Source of the DNA: CBDCZY01 sp965224745
GTDB lineage: Bacteria > Pseudomonadota > Gammaproteobacteria > Methylococcales > Methylomonadaceae
DNA length: 64,000 nucleotides
Direction of reading: 5' to 3'
Assembly: GCA_965224745.1 (NCBI GenBank)
Contig: CBDCZY010000003.1
Location: 372,001 to 436,000, forward strand
The notes under the pieces were generated by a model. It worked only from the letters and a program-made list of their open reading frames with translations, made no database searches and had not been told where the DNA came from. Positions 1 through 10,813 of the stretch are shown here, in pieces. The stretch's first letter is position 1. Every line of letters begins with the position of its first letter. Made by a program: the position numbers and the translations under genes.

Positions 1-1493
1 ATCAAGCCGGGTAATACCACAACACGCTCTGACACATCAGACGCTATGTTGATCGTCACCTCATCTGTCGCAATAGCACCACTATCATCGGTCACTTGCA
101 AGGTGATAACGTGATTACCCACCGCCAGCGTCACACTGGGTTGACTGCCGGTCGCCAGCGGAACACCTGCCTCACTCCACTCATAACTCTCAATGGTACC
201 ATCACTATCACTTGATCCCGTTCCATCCAATACCACAATTTCTTCACCATCGAAATTGCTGTCCGCTAGCACTTGGTCTGGCCCAGCATTGGCAGTCGGA
301 TTTTCAGAGCCTCCTGCTCCTGCTTCAACGGTGATGGTGACTGTATCACTCGCCGTGGCACCACTATCATCAATGACCTTTAAGGTAATCTGATGAACAC
401 CTACTTCTAAGACCACAGTTGGCTGGCTAGTTGTCGCTACAACATTACCTGCTTCACTCCATTCATAACTCACAATATTCCCATCGCTATCACTCGAATC
501 AGATCCAAACAACACTACCGATTCAGATCCATTTTGATCAGTGTCTATCACAGTTTGATCTGATCCTGCAGATGCTCTTGGTAATGCATTATCACTATTG
601 CTAAGCGCCAGTGTTATGAAAGGGCCATTCACTGAATTAGCCGTGGAAAACTCCCAATAATTAAAACTGGATACATCAGCGACATCCGGGTTTAAACGTA
701 TAAAAATGTAGTCACCCGCACTGGCTCCCGCTTGATATTGGGCATTAATATAAGCTGCCAGGTTAAGCTTGCCCGTCTCATCTGCTGTGATTGGACCGAT
801 CAAACTCGATAATGTCACAAAATCGTCTTGAAGTGCACTAACCCCGGTCAAATCATCGCCAAAGGGACCTTGATAAAAATCCGCTGCGAGTACCGTAGGC
901 GTATTCCTAAAGCCTAAACCATACATATCTATCTGACCTTGCGGATTATTCACCTTCTTCAGTAGTTGTAAATCCAATGAGGCCGATACTATATTCTCTA
1001 AAGCGCCTAACTCTGGCAATTGAAATACCATAACCCAGACACTGTCCTGACTTCCTGTAGCACCGCCTACGCGTGCTGATGACTGGCCTATCCATTTTAA
1101 GTTACCATCACTATAGACTTCTTGATCATTGATCAAGCCGGGTAATACCACAACACGCTCTGACACATCAGACGCTATGTTGATCGTCACCTCATCTGTC
1201 GCAATAGCACCACTATCATCGGTCACTTGCAAGGTGATAACGTGATTACCCACCGCCAGCGTCACACTGGGTTGACTGCCGGTCGCCAGCGGAACACCTG
1301 CCTCACTCCACTCATAACTCTCAATGGTACCATCACTATCACTTGATCCCGTTCCATCCAATACCACAATTTCTTCACCATCGAAATTGCTGTCCGCTAG
1401 CACTTGGTCTGGCCCAGCATTGGCAGTCGGATTTTCAGAGCCTCCTGCTCCTGCTTCAACGGTGATGGTGACTGTATCACTCGCCGTGGCACC
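1..1493. repeat. 1131-bp-period in-frame direct repeat (copies 1-362 and 1132-1493)
   Basis: Bases 1-362 and 1132-1493 are identical by eye, first differing at 363/1494. The offset of 1131 bp is exactly 377 codons, so the repeat unit (PKD module, DNRLRE-like domain, PKD module) is kept in frame inside the surface-protein gene. The left copy continues past the window edge, so the true repeat may be longer. Lack of divergence implies recent duplication or gene conversion. Confidence 0.9.
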
Positions 1494-4312
1494 GCTATTA
1501 TCGGTCACTTGCAAAGTAATATCATGACTACCTACAGCTAATGTCACACTGGGTTGACTGCCGGTCGCCAGCGAAACACCTGCTTCGCTCCACTCATAAC
1601 TCACAATTGTGCCATCGCTATCACTCGATCCCGTTCCATCCAATAGCACCGGTTCTTCACCATCCAAATCACTGTCCACTAGCACTTGATCTGGGCCAGC
1701 ATTAGAACTCGGGGTAACGTTTCTAAGGGGTGAAAACTGTTGTGTGATATCTGCTACAAATTCATTGTTATCGTTAAACGCTTGAATGGTATAGGTGAGT
1801 ATTGGGTCTTGTTGTAAAACATTTACTTGATCATCTACAATGGTATTTTGGGTCGTGTTAGCTAACAAAAGACCTGATCTAAAAACCTTGTAACTGGTTA
1901 TGTCTTTACTTGGAAAACGCCACGAGATACGCAACCCTTGAGCTGAAGGGGAAACGTTTACTACGTTTATACACATGACCGTCTCTTGATTATATTCAAA
2001 AGCCCCAGCAGCGCCCTTACAATTATTAAGTCTAACGACTCCCTTCAAATCATAAGGTAAAACTTGTTGTGAATTCATTAAGTTATCGGCGAGAGAATTT
2101 TCCTTAATGCCATAATCGCCATTTCCTGTTCCATCACCGGTACCAAACGAAGCATCATGAATGAACACAAAGTCCTGTTTAGGATCATCATTAGGACCAA
2201 CCTGATTCCATATTGAACTTAAACCAAAAAATTCATATTGAAAAGCATCTGAAGTTGCTCCAGTATGGCTTAGATTGCCGTAATACCCCGCCCCATATAA
2301 GGGCTCCCAATTGCCTGTTCTAGCGGGATTCTGGTGTTCAACTGGATGGTTAAACGTATCAGATTTGATATTGAATTCGTTCATGATGTTACCCACCATG
2401 CTCATATTACTTTGACGATATGCCTCTTCTCCTACATCGTTATAGTATAAATTACTCCTTTCCCCAACTATTGTGTTATGCCACATAATCACATGGTTTG
2501 TCGTAGTTTTACTACCATCACCCGACATTTGAAGGACGGGTGAGGGACCAGAGCCAGACCGCTCAATCAGGTTTTGTACTAACCCAAAACCGTGACTGAT
2601 ATTTTGTGAAGCAGCGAAACTGATGGCAAAATTACTTAAATCCAAAAACTTGTTAAAAGCAATGACAGAATTATCAAATAAAGGGATATTTTCGTTCACA
2701 CTGTCCAATAAAACACGTGTGTCAAAAATATTATTTCCTAACAGCACGTAAGGATGTAGCCTGCCAGAATTCCTAATTTCATTATTTCTTATCAGCGCTG
2801 AAACTGCACTGGTAGCCCCAAATTCAAAAATATTATTGGCTTCATTGATAATATTGTTGGTGAAATAGGCATTTCCATATAAATAAACAGTTGGCCCATT
2901 TATATGACCCAGCCCTTCAATTTGACAATTATCAAGCCATATTACTTGATCCGCGGACCCTCTTAATAAATTTCCCGTAGTTGAAATTTGGCTCCGGGAT
3001 ATTGTCACATCCTCGATTTTTAAAAAGGGTGCATTTAAGATATTTCTGGTGCCGGTTGAGCTTATGATTGCTTCCGATTTATCAACTTCTGGTGCCTTGG
3101 TAATGGTAAGATAAGTACTTCCTGTTAATGACTCAGTGACATTGCCATCTATCCAGTTGTGGGTACCCGCATTCAGATAAACAGTTGATCCAGAGGGATC
3201 ATTTCTACCAAAATTAAGTTCATTGAAAGCCTTGATGGCATTAACAGCTGCAGCAATTGTTTGAAAAGGAAAGTTTTTTACCGTTGCAGATTGGGCGACA
3301 TCATCTACCATTCCAGAAGTGTCAGAACCATTGACGTCGACATAGGCTACCGATGAACCATAAAGACCATCCTTATCGTTAAACAAATGATATGGACCAT
3401 AAAGCGGGCTTGGTTTTTCTGTTCCTGAATCACTATCGAGTATGGAATCTTCATCGCCAACCCAAGGATACGCTCTAAACCGGGCTTTAATTAGCTCACC
3501 AGAAGCAAGTGAACTGACATCCATGGTAGCTGAATAAACTAAAACAGGGTTACGATCATTCTTTTTACTGATAATCAGATCATTTGTTAATTTTTGAGGT
3601 GAGTTGTTTCCACTGTCATCGGTTGCATCAAACTCAACCAGGGCAACGGGTTTTTGATCTATAGCATGGCCATGAAAAAAAACAGCCTCCAAATCAAAAT
3701 CTTGGTCTACTGTATCCCACCCCGGCCAAGCCCAGTTGCCAATGACTTTAGGGTAATCTAAGGTTGACTCATTTACCGCTTCAATAATGGTTTCTTTAGC
3801 TTCTAGTGATGATCCGATTTCCTCTCTATCTTGGTACCACCCTCGGGAAAATGTCACGACTGGATTTTGACCACTGGTAGCCGTACCACCATTTTTGTCA
3901 TCGTTGTAGATAGGCTTGTTGAGAGCCAGGTGCACAATTAAACTGGTGCCAGTTTCAGTCTCATTGAGTTCACCATCATCAGGATAGACTTTTCTAACTG
4001 CCTTGGTTGCTATTAAAGACCTTTCAACTACAGTGGAATTACCATTCTTATCGTACCCTTCAGAAAATACTTTGAGGCGAACTTTAGGTGTGCCTTCTGG
4101 GTCGAGAATGTAAGTCCCGTTTTTTTTAAACCCTTGTATGGTAACTGACATGCTCCAACCTTCCGGGTCAATGACAACCGAAGTCACCATTCCGTCAAAG
4201 TTTTCAGTTGTTACTGCGTGGGATTGATTAACTGGAGAAATAAACAGAGATAAAGCAAGAAAACTTAACAAGAAAAAACGACAAAGACTTCCATTCGCGG
4301 TTTTAGTTAACA
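1..4312 (-). CDS. Large secreted beta-helix / PKD / DNRLRE-domain protein (partial, runs off left edge)
   Basis: My own translation gives an uninterrupted minus-strand frame from ATG at 4312 to the window edge, about 1437 codons with no stop. The N-terminus is a Sec signal peptide (basic start, hydrophobic core around residues 11-27, SHA-type cleavage site near 32). Residues about 320-750 resemble a right-handed parallel beta-helix, opening with a YVDVNGSD motif and rich in NN-type turns. A fibronectin-III-like segment follows (about 775-865), then PKD-type modules starting near 869, 962, 1246 and 1339, each with an AGPDQ or AGSDQ opening and a GSSDSDG loop. Between the second and third lies a DNRLRE-like domain (about 1059-1237). 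The modules suggest an extracellular or surface polysaccharide-binding or adhesive protein. No catalytic residues are assigned. The C-terminus and any sorting signal lie outside the window. Confidence 0.8.
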
Positions 4313-4985
4313 TAATAGACCCTTCCATTATTGTAGTAATTGATAAAAATAATATCATTAAAAATGAGTTTTTTATTTTTATAAATAGAGCAACACGTCA
4401 AACTCTCTCTAAACTGTCTATTCAGTTTATTTTGCACGATTTGATTATACGAATCCATATATGAACTTCTCATGAATAATCAATTTATGTGTTGTGAACA
4501 ATTACCTTGCAAAAAAGGTAAAAATACTGACATTATCCATCGCATGGATTACAGTTTGAATAATTATTCATATATTTGTTTTTAAATATAATTTTATTCA
4601 CTTTAGCTCTCTGAAATCATGCTGAAGGAATTCATATTTTGAGCATCGCAATAGCTTTTGTTTTTCTATTTAGAATATAAAATAAGAATACGATAAATGC
4701 TATCTACTAAATATCTCTAACAGTTTTTCTTTCGCATTCCTCATACGCCTCTACTCTTGAGTTAAGACTTAAATTCATTAGAAAAGTATGAAAACGGATG
4801 TTTAATTTATGTTTAGGTATCCTACAAAAAATCCTGCTTAGTAACATCGTACAAAAGAACGATATTGTTTTTTATTTAGACTTAACGTTAATTTTTATTG
4901 TCTATTTATTGCACGGAAAGAACTAAAAAGTGCAACGACCATCGTGCCAAACTCTTATTCGATCACTTTATACTTATTCTTATAG
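4313..4985. other. Intergenic AT-rich stretch
   Basis: About 670 bp of very AT-rich sequence lies upstream of the surface-protein gene and downstream of the helicase gene. I found no convincing ORF, RNA gene or hairpin terminator. It presumably holds the promoter of the surface-protein gene, but no promoter elements were clear enough to call. Confidence 0.4.
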
Positions 4986-7900
4986 TTAGTAAGATAGAGC
5001 TTTAATGCTTTTCTTTGAGGTTTTACGACTGCTTTTATAGGTTATCTCCACCATCGGCACATCCCAATACTCTGTTTGGCATCGAGAACGATAAGACTCA
5101 TCACTGTCGTCACGGTAACGTTTTATCATCGCTATGACTTTAACCATCAGTATATTTGCCGTTTGATTAAGCCATTGACGGGTCGCTACCCCCGATAATT
5201 TCGCTACTGCTAAACCACCATACAGGAAAAATATTTGATCCTGTTTGACCAAAACCTTAAGTGTTATTCCAGGAGTTATTTCACTAAGATGTTGGTGAAT
5301 AGGGTGGGCTGGTTTAAAACAACCCGCAAAGCTTATATCGAAATCTTTCAAACCCAAAACAGTATAATGCTTCCTATCAACGGTTTGCTGATGTTCAAAG
5401 CCCGGAGTCGTTCTGGTCAGGACATGATCACCTGCCAGTTTTGTTAAAAACGGATGACTCAAATCAGAACGCTCAAATAAACACAGGGTTTCTTTAGCCC
5501 TTGTCATCGCAACATAATATAACCGCCGTTGCTCTTCTAGTTTATTGTTTTTCCATCCACCATCCAGGATAAAAACATGATCAAACTCCATGCCTTTAAC
5601 TGCATGAATCGTGCTTAGAAAAACGCCATGACCAAGACGTCTTTCTTTTTTTAATTCACCCAGCGATTCGTATAAAAATTCAAGTGTTTGTTGATTACAA
5701 ACGGATTGATTATCTGTCTCCTGTTGCCATTCCATCAATAGTTTATTTAGCTGTTCAATCCAATGGTTAGTACCCGTTTTTCCGTGACATTCATCCAAAA
5801 ATGTTAACCAATCGGTAGCTCTATTATGTTGTGAAGCAGACTTTTGGAGATGTTCCAATAATAAGCGATTCTCCCTGATACGAAAAGGAGGCGGTAATCG
5901 ATCTGAAGGTAACATAATGCTGACAGGAATCGATTGTTCTTCGAGTAAGGCTCTAACAGGGCTAAGATATTGCCATTCCCGAGCCAGGATCGCGCATTGT
6001 TGCCAGTCCAAGCGATTATCAAGCTGCCTTAAACGCTTAAGTTCTTCCACAGCCGCCTGGGCTTGCCCCCATTCGTTGAATGTCTGCACCCGCTGCACTC
6101 TTCCCTTTGCCAAAGTATCCAATTTTTGCCAACGCCCACCCGACTCCAAACTTTTTCGGCCCTTATTGATGCGGATGGGATGAGATGTTTTCATGCGATC
6201 ACAATTTTGATCTATCAGTTGATTTGATACTGCAATGATATGTTGACTAGAACGATAGTTTTCGACCAAATAATGGGTTTGCGCTTGATAGTCCTGTTCA
6301 AATTGGTTGAGAAAACCGACATTAGCCCCCCTGAATTGATAAATATTTTGGTCATCATCGCCGACTGCCATAATGGTCAGTTGCGCATCATCATCCAACG
6401 TACGGCCGGCGATGGCTGATACTAGTTGATATTGCTCAGCATCAATATCTTGATATTCATCGACCAAAATATGACGATAACCTGACAGTAATCGTTCTCG
6501 AATATCGTCCGTTTCGACCCCAAGCCAATTCTTCTTCCCTTGCAATAAAGCAATCGCTTCCTTGATAACATTTGCAAATTGGCTGCCGGAGCTGATCTCT
6601 GACGTATCGTTTACAGTAAAGGTATGACCAGTTAAGCGCAAACTCAGGCCATGATAGGTCTGAATGGTAACACCGGATGCAGCATCACCGATCAAATTAA
6701 GCAAACGTCGGCGTAATTCTGTTACCGCATTGCGGTTAAAGCAAAGCACCAAAATACTTCGTGCAGGAATCTGTTTAACCTTCAACAAATAGGCGCAACG
6801 ATGTACTACCACCCTCGTTTTACCTGAACCGGGTCCTGCCAGAATTAATCTGTTGTCGTTTTCATGTCCAGCGACTAAAGCCATTTGCTCAGGGTTTTGC
6901 AAATCATTAACGATCCGTTGAAAAGCTTGCTGACTGGCCGCACGCTCCAAAACCTCTTGGCGATCTGCAAAATAGCGTTTCACAAATTCGGTTTTGTCCA
7001 TCGTAAAATAGGCTAAAACAAAAGACAGCGCATGACTAATTTTCTCTAATCCTCGACGTGCAAATTCATTCATCACATGCACCTGGAAGACCCGTTCTCC
7101 ATAATGTTGCGACAGCGGCTCATAATCACCTTTGCTATATCTTCGGCTTTTTGCTTCAGGCTTTATCTCTATAGTCATTGCTTGGCGAAAAACAGCCAAG
7201 CCCTTTTGTAAGTTGATAATTTTTTGCTCGTGCATATAATTCAAGGCGCGATCAATTGCAGCCAACGGATCTTTGATGGACAAAAAGATGGCTTGATCCT
7301 GCTGTTGCCCAGACAATAGATCTTCCACAGCAAAATCTACCAAAACCTCATTTGAACCCACTGTATCTTTAGGCACTTTTTGCAACAGTTCAGAGAGTAT
7401 GCTTTGAGCGATTAGCTGCCTACGTTCTGCCGTCTCTCGCAATGCTTTCCAACCTCTATTGAGCTTGACATGATATTGATCTAAACCTCTATGCCTGACT
7501 TGCAAACTGCCTTTTTGTCCAGCTAAGCCCAGGCCATCCCTTGAAATACTGACTAGTAGCGAGCGCAAAATTTCCGGATTACTGGACTGACAACCCATCT
7601 CCAATAAACGTTGATTGACGCTGCGCAGTGATAATTGCTGGGATTTATAGCTTTCCGCATCCGGTGACTGTTCTTGTAAAAGTTGTAATAACGCATTCTC
7701 CAAGACACATATTTTTTGTAGTAAAGTTGATGATGAATTGATTCCTTTAAACCGTATGAAGGCCGTCATTAGTAGACTTTTCTGCACTATCCCAGCATTG
7801 GCCATATCGAATAAAGTCCGAATCACCCTTTGACTAGGCGTTATCGATGCAGAATCTCTCAACTCTACCTCATCACTTGTAAAAGCGACTGATTGCGCTA

Positions 7901-10190
7901 ATTCATCAGCACTAAAACTTTCATCAGGTTTGGCATTAAATAAGGTTTCCAATATAGCGACCCAGCGAGCTTGTTGACGCTGGGATAAGTTTAGTTTCGC
8001 GATTTTTTGGTGCGCTTCATCAAGATTTTTTACCAGAGGTCGGCCTTGAAACACATTGGTTTTGTTTTCATTTCTTTGGATAAAACCAGCCCGCTCCAAC
8101 CAAGAGATTGCTGTTTTGACTTTGGTGTCGGCATTATAATCATCCTGGCCGAATGATGTTTCAACGCTGTCGTTCATTAACAACTCCCCGGTTGTCAAAA
8201 CAACATTTCCAGAACGATCCTTTTTTGCCCGCCGTAACCCACGTAAAATCTGATTGATGTCGCGTTGATTGAGTTGTGAAGAAGCAGACAGTTTAAATTG
8301 GGTGTCGATATCGTTTTCATCAAATAATAAGACACATTCAGCATGTTGCTGATCGCGACCAGCGCGCCCTGCTTCTTGAAGATAATTCTCCAGAGAACCC
8401 GGGATATCGGCATGAATAACCAGCCGTACATTGTCTTTGTCGATGCCCATGCCAAAAGCATTGGTTGCTGCAATAATGCGAGTATCGCCGCTGATAAAAT
8501 TGTCTTGAATATGTTTTTTTTCAGCGGGATTTTTGCCGGCATGAAACGCTTCTATCTGCCAATTTTCCCGCTGTAAAAAAACAGCAACCTCTTCTGTTTT
8601 CGTTCGGGTAGAGCAATAAATAATAGCGCTACCATCATCACTCAAACGTTCTAACAACAATAGATGCATCCGGGGATATTTTTCGGCTGCATTGACCATT
8701 TGTACCTCAAATTGCAAGTTATCTCTCTCAACACCACCTTCAAACACAGTGAGCTGCTGACCCAAGTTTGCATAAAAATAATCGATAATTTCCTGTTTGA
8801 CATCTTGCTTCGCGGTCGCGGTAAAACACTGTACTGGTGGTAATGGCACTTTTTGTTGTTGACTGAATTCTTTGATAAACCGGGCTGCATATAGATAATC
8901 CGGCCTGAAATCATGCCCCCACTTGGATAAACAATGCGCTTCGTCAAATATCCAGCAGCCAATTTCTCGATGTGCGATCGCTTTTTGGAAAGAAGTGTTT
9001 CTTAATTGTTCGGGAGAAACATAGAGCAAAGCAATATCACCCATTTGGATGGCTTGTAATACTTCACCTCGTTCCGGCGCAGTCAGTGTACCGTTTAGTG
9101 CGGCGGCATTAGGGGCACCTGTTTTATTTCGTAGATTATCCACTTGATCTTTCATTAGCGCTTGCAGCGGTGAAATAATAATGCTTAACACGCCACGACG
9201 CTGATAACGTATTAAGGCCGGTAGCTGAAAGCATAAGGACTTGCCACCTCCGGTCGGTAGCACAGCGAACAAGGGACTATCGCACATAGCTGCTTGAATA
9301 ATAGCTTGCTGTAAGCTATTGCCCTGAATATCGGCTGGTTCAGGTCTAAACCCTGAGAAACCGAAATATAAGGATAACTGCTTAACTGGATCATGCGTTG
9401 CCTGGCAATAATCACAATCAAACTTCTCACAAGGGATATCTCTTAACTGACGAAGTAACGATGATACTTCAGGAAATTGATGTCTGACCCAGGGTGGCAG
9501 CACCGAATTACCGTCCGCAACCAATAACCAAGCCAGACAGTAGCCAACTGCACATCGCTTGTCTGATTCGGTCAAAAATGGCATAACCACATTTGCAAGC
9601 GCAGTATTACAAACCTTTTCCGGAATCAATTGCTGAAAGGTAGCATAAGCTTGCGACTGATCTACTGGCTCTGCGCCCATTTCAACTAAGGCTTGTTGTA
9701 ACCCTGAAAATGATCGTTCCGCTGAAAAGGTAAAGTGATAAAAAGATAATAGCGCCCCTTCTTTATTCTGAGCTTGCATAGCCTGCCATTGATCACCCAA
9801 CAAAGTCAGCGTTAAAAGAGCATCGTTAAGTGGTTCATTCATCGAGTCACGCACAAGTTTGTAGTCCTTAACCAATCGATGATATGGATTTTCAGGGAAA
9901 GCTAATGGAGAAAACAGTAAGGTATCAATTACCAGTTTCTCAAGAAGTTTTAAATCAGGCGCCGAATTTGTCAGGTATGGAAGGTCGTGTCGAATGATAT
10001 TATGTCCCACTAAATAGTCTGCACCACTGGCAAACTGATCTAATTCTGACATCACTTGTTTTAGATTAAATGGAGCACGACGCTGCCAGGTGCGATCTTG
10101 AAAAACCGCCCCTAATGCAAAGATTTCTCCTTTCTCGTCGGTCTCCACATCCAAACTGCAACAAGTTTTCTGGAAATTACAATAATCCAT
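4986..10190 (-). CDS. Exonuclease-RecQ-UvrD fusion helicase
   Basis: A 1734-residue protein combining three enzymatic modules. Residues 1-150 look like a DEDD-type 3'-5' exonuclease (LDVET near 13-17, GHNIIRHDLPYL near 62-73, a KDYKL segment near 108). Residues about 270-700 are a RecQ-type superfamily 2 helicase: Walker A LPTGGGKS at 311-318, DEAH box near 415, and a C-terminal helicase half with a GRAGRDQQ motif. A linker with helical, winged-helix-like sequence follows. Residues from about 1105 form a UvrD/PcrA-type superfamily 1 helicase: Walker A AGPGSGKT near 1117, DEYQD Walker B, GDDDQNIYQFRGA motif III, and an HAVKGMEFDHVF motif near the C-terminus. Canonical RecQ is about 610 residues and UvrD about 720, so this is a true fusion. 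It probably processes recombination or replication intermediates, or foreign DNA. It stands alone with long AT-rich flanks. Confidence 0.85.
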   Translation of the reverse strand: MDYCNFQKTCCSLDVETDEKGEIFALGAVFQDRTWQRRAPFNLKQVMSELDQFASGADYLVGHNIIRHDLPYLTNSAPDLKLLEKLVIDTLLFSPLAFPENPYHRLVKDYKLVRDSMNEPLNDALLTLTLLGDQWQAMQAQNKEGALLSFYHFTFSAERSFSGLQQALVEMGAEPVDQSQAYATFQQLIPEKVCNTALANVVMPFLTESDKRCAVGYCLAWLLVADGNSVLPPWVRHQFPEVSSLLRQLRDIPCEKFDCDYCQATHDPVKQLSLYFGFSGFRPEPADIQGNSLQQAIIQAAMCDSPLFAVLPTGGGKSLCFQLPALIRYQRRGVLSIIISPLQALMKDQVDNLRNKTGAPNAAALNGTLTAPERGEVLQAIQMGDIALLYVSPEQLRNTSFQKAIAHREIGCWIFDEAHCLSKWGHDFRPDYLYAARFIKEFSQQQKVPLPPVQCFTATAKQDVKQEIIDYFYANLGQQLTVFEGGVERDNLQFEVQMVNAAEKYPRMHLLLLERLSDDGSAIIYCSTRTKTEEVAVFLQRENWQIEAFHAGKNPAEKKHIQDNFISGDTRIIAATNAFGMGIDKDNVRLVIHADIPGSLENYLQEAGRAGRDQQHAECVLLFDENDIDTQFKLSASSQLNQRDINQILRGLRRAKKDRSGNVVLTTGELLMNDSVETSFGQDDYNADTKVKTAISWLERAGFIQRNENKTNVFQGRPLVKNLDEAHQKIAKLNLSQRQQARWVAILETLFNAKPDESFSADELAQSVAFTSDEVELRDSASITPSQRVIRTLFDMANAGIVQKSLLMTAFIRFKGINSSSTLLQKICVLENALLQLLQEQSPDAESYKSQQLSLRSVNQRLLEMGCQSSNPEILRSLLVSISRDGLGLAGQKGSLQVRHRGLDQYHVKLNRGWKALRETAERRQLIAQSILSELLQKVPKDTVGSNEVLVDFAVEDLLSGQQQDQAIFLSIKDPLAAIDRALNYMHEQKIINLQKGLAVFRQAMTIEIKPEAKSRRYSKGDYEPLSQHYGERVFQVHVMNEFARRGLEKISHALSFVLAYFTMDKTEFVKRYFADRQEVLERAASQQAFQRIVNDLQNPEQMALVAGHENDNRLILAGPGSGKTRVVVHRCAYLLKVKQIPARSILVLCFNRNAVTELRRRLLNLIGDAASGVTIQTYHGLSLRLTGHTFTVNDTSEISSGSQFANVIKEAIALLQGKKNWLGVETDDIRERLLSGYRHILVDEYQDIDAEQYQLVSAIAGRTLDDDAQLTIMAVGDDDQNIYQFRGANVGFLNQFEQDYQAQTHYLVENYRSSQHIIAVSNQLIDQNCDRMKTSHPIRINKGRKSLESGGRWQKLDTLAKGRVQRVQTFNEWGQAQAAVEELKRLRQLDNRLDWQQCAILAREWQYLSPVRALLEEQSIPVSIMLPSDRLPPPFRIRENRLLLEHLQKSASQHNRATDWLTFLDECHGKTGTNHWIEQLNKLLMEWQQETDNQSVCNQQTLEFLYESLGELKKERRLGHGVFLSTIHAVKGMEFDHVFILDGGWKNNKLEEQRRLYYVAMTRAKETLCLFERSDLSHPFLTKLAGDHVLTRTTPGFEHQQTVDRKHYTVLGLKDFDISFAGCFKPAHPIHQHLSEITPGITLKVLVKQDQIFFLYGGLAVAKLSGVATRQWLNQTANILMVKVIAMIKRYRDDSDESYRSRCQTEYWDVPMVEITYKSSRKTSKKSIKALSY

Positions 10191-10531
10191 TCAGATATAG
10201 GTTCATCTAACGAAATAATTCATCGACATCTATAGTCTATCTGATTTTTAACAGGTGAGTACTCAGACAGCACGTTTTGAAAAGAAGGCTTGTCATGCCA
10301 CCTACGTTTCTGAGAATAGATAAACTTGATTAATTAACTCTTTCTGCCCCTTTATTATTTGTTTGCTGTTACCCAGGACTACAAGCTGAATAAAATGCTT
10401 AATTCATGAATTTAAAGGTCAATTTAAGACTAGTCAAGCTAGCCATCGGCTGAAGCGGTTGGGTGTGATTAAAAGTGATGCAACATGTTAAGATTGTATT
10501 TTATAGAGTTGAAATATAAAAGAAAATATAC

Positions 10532-10813
10532 ATGAACAAAACCATCCCCGAAAAAGATATAAAGCTACTCGAACTTCTAAATGAACATCCCATACTACGC
10601 CATCGTGTTGAGGCATTAATGGCTATCGTAGAAGATGACGATGAACCGATTGAGAAAGCGGATGCAGCGGAGCAATGCGTCATTGAAGAGGTTCGAAAAA
10701 TAGGTCACGCAGCACTTTCCGAGTGGGCAGAAAGTAAAAATAAGCGCAATGAAGCTGAATTGAAAGAACAACCCGAATTACGTATTGCAGGAAAAAAAAC
10801 TGTGGTGGCATAG
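10532..10813 (+). CDS. ISKra4-type transposase, N-terminal ORF
   Basis: A 93-residue acidic/helical ORF that begins 71 bp inside the left IS end and overlaps the next ORF by 29 bp. Both pass through a run of eight A at 10792-10799. Family transposases are usually a single polypeptide of roughly 440-480 residues, which matches the sum of the two ORFs, so this is probably the N-terminal part joined to the rest by +1 frameshifting or transcript slippage on the A run. Differences from the second copy are Pro to Thr and Cys to Arg. Confidence 0.7.
   Translation: MNKTIPEKDIKLLELLNEHPILRHRVEALMAIVEDDDEPIEKADAAEQCVIEEVRKIGHAALSEWAESKNKRNEAELKEQPELRIAGKKTVVA

Noticed and set aside
1..1493. CRISPR array
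   Set aside because: The repeat is long, in frame and coding; no short spaced repeats occur anywhere in the window.
193..1527. Two near-identical plus-strand ORFs (193-393 and 1324-1527)
   Set aside because: They are antisense shadows of the repeated PKD module in the minus-strand surface-protein gene.
4986..10190. Many shorter ORFs on both strands inside the helicase gene (for example 8195-8542 and 8651-8962 minus, 5917-6183 plus)
   Set aside because: They overlap a long, motif-rich reading frame and have no recognisable features of their own; they are frame shadows.
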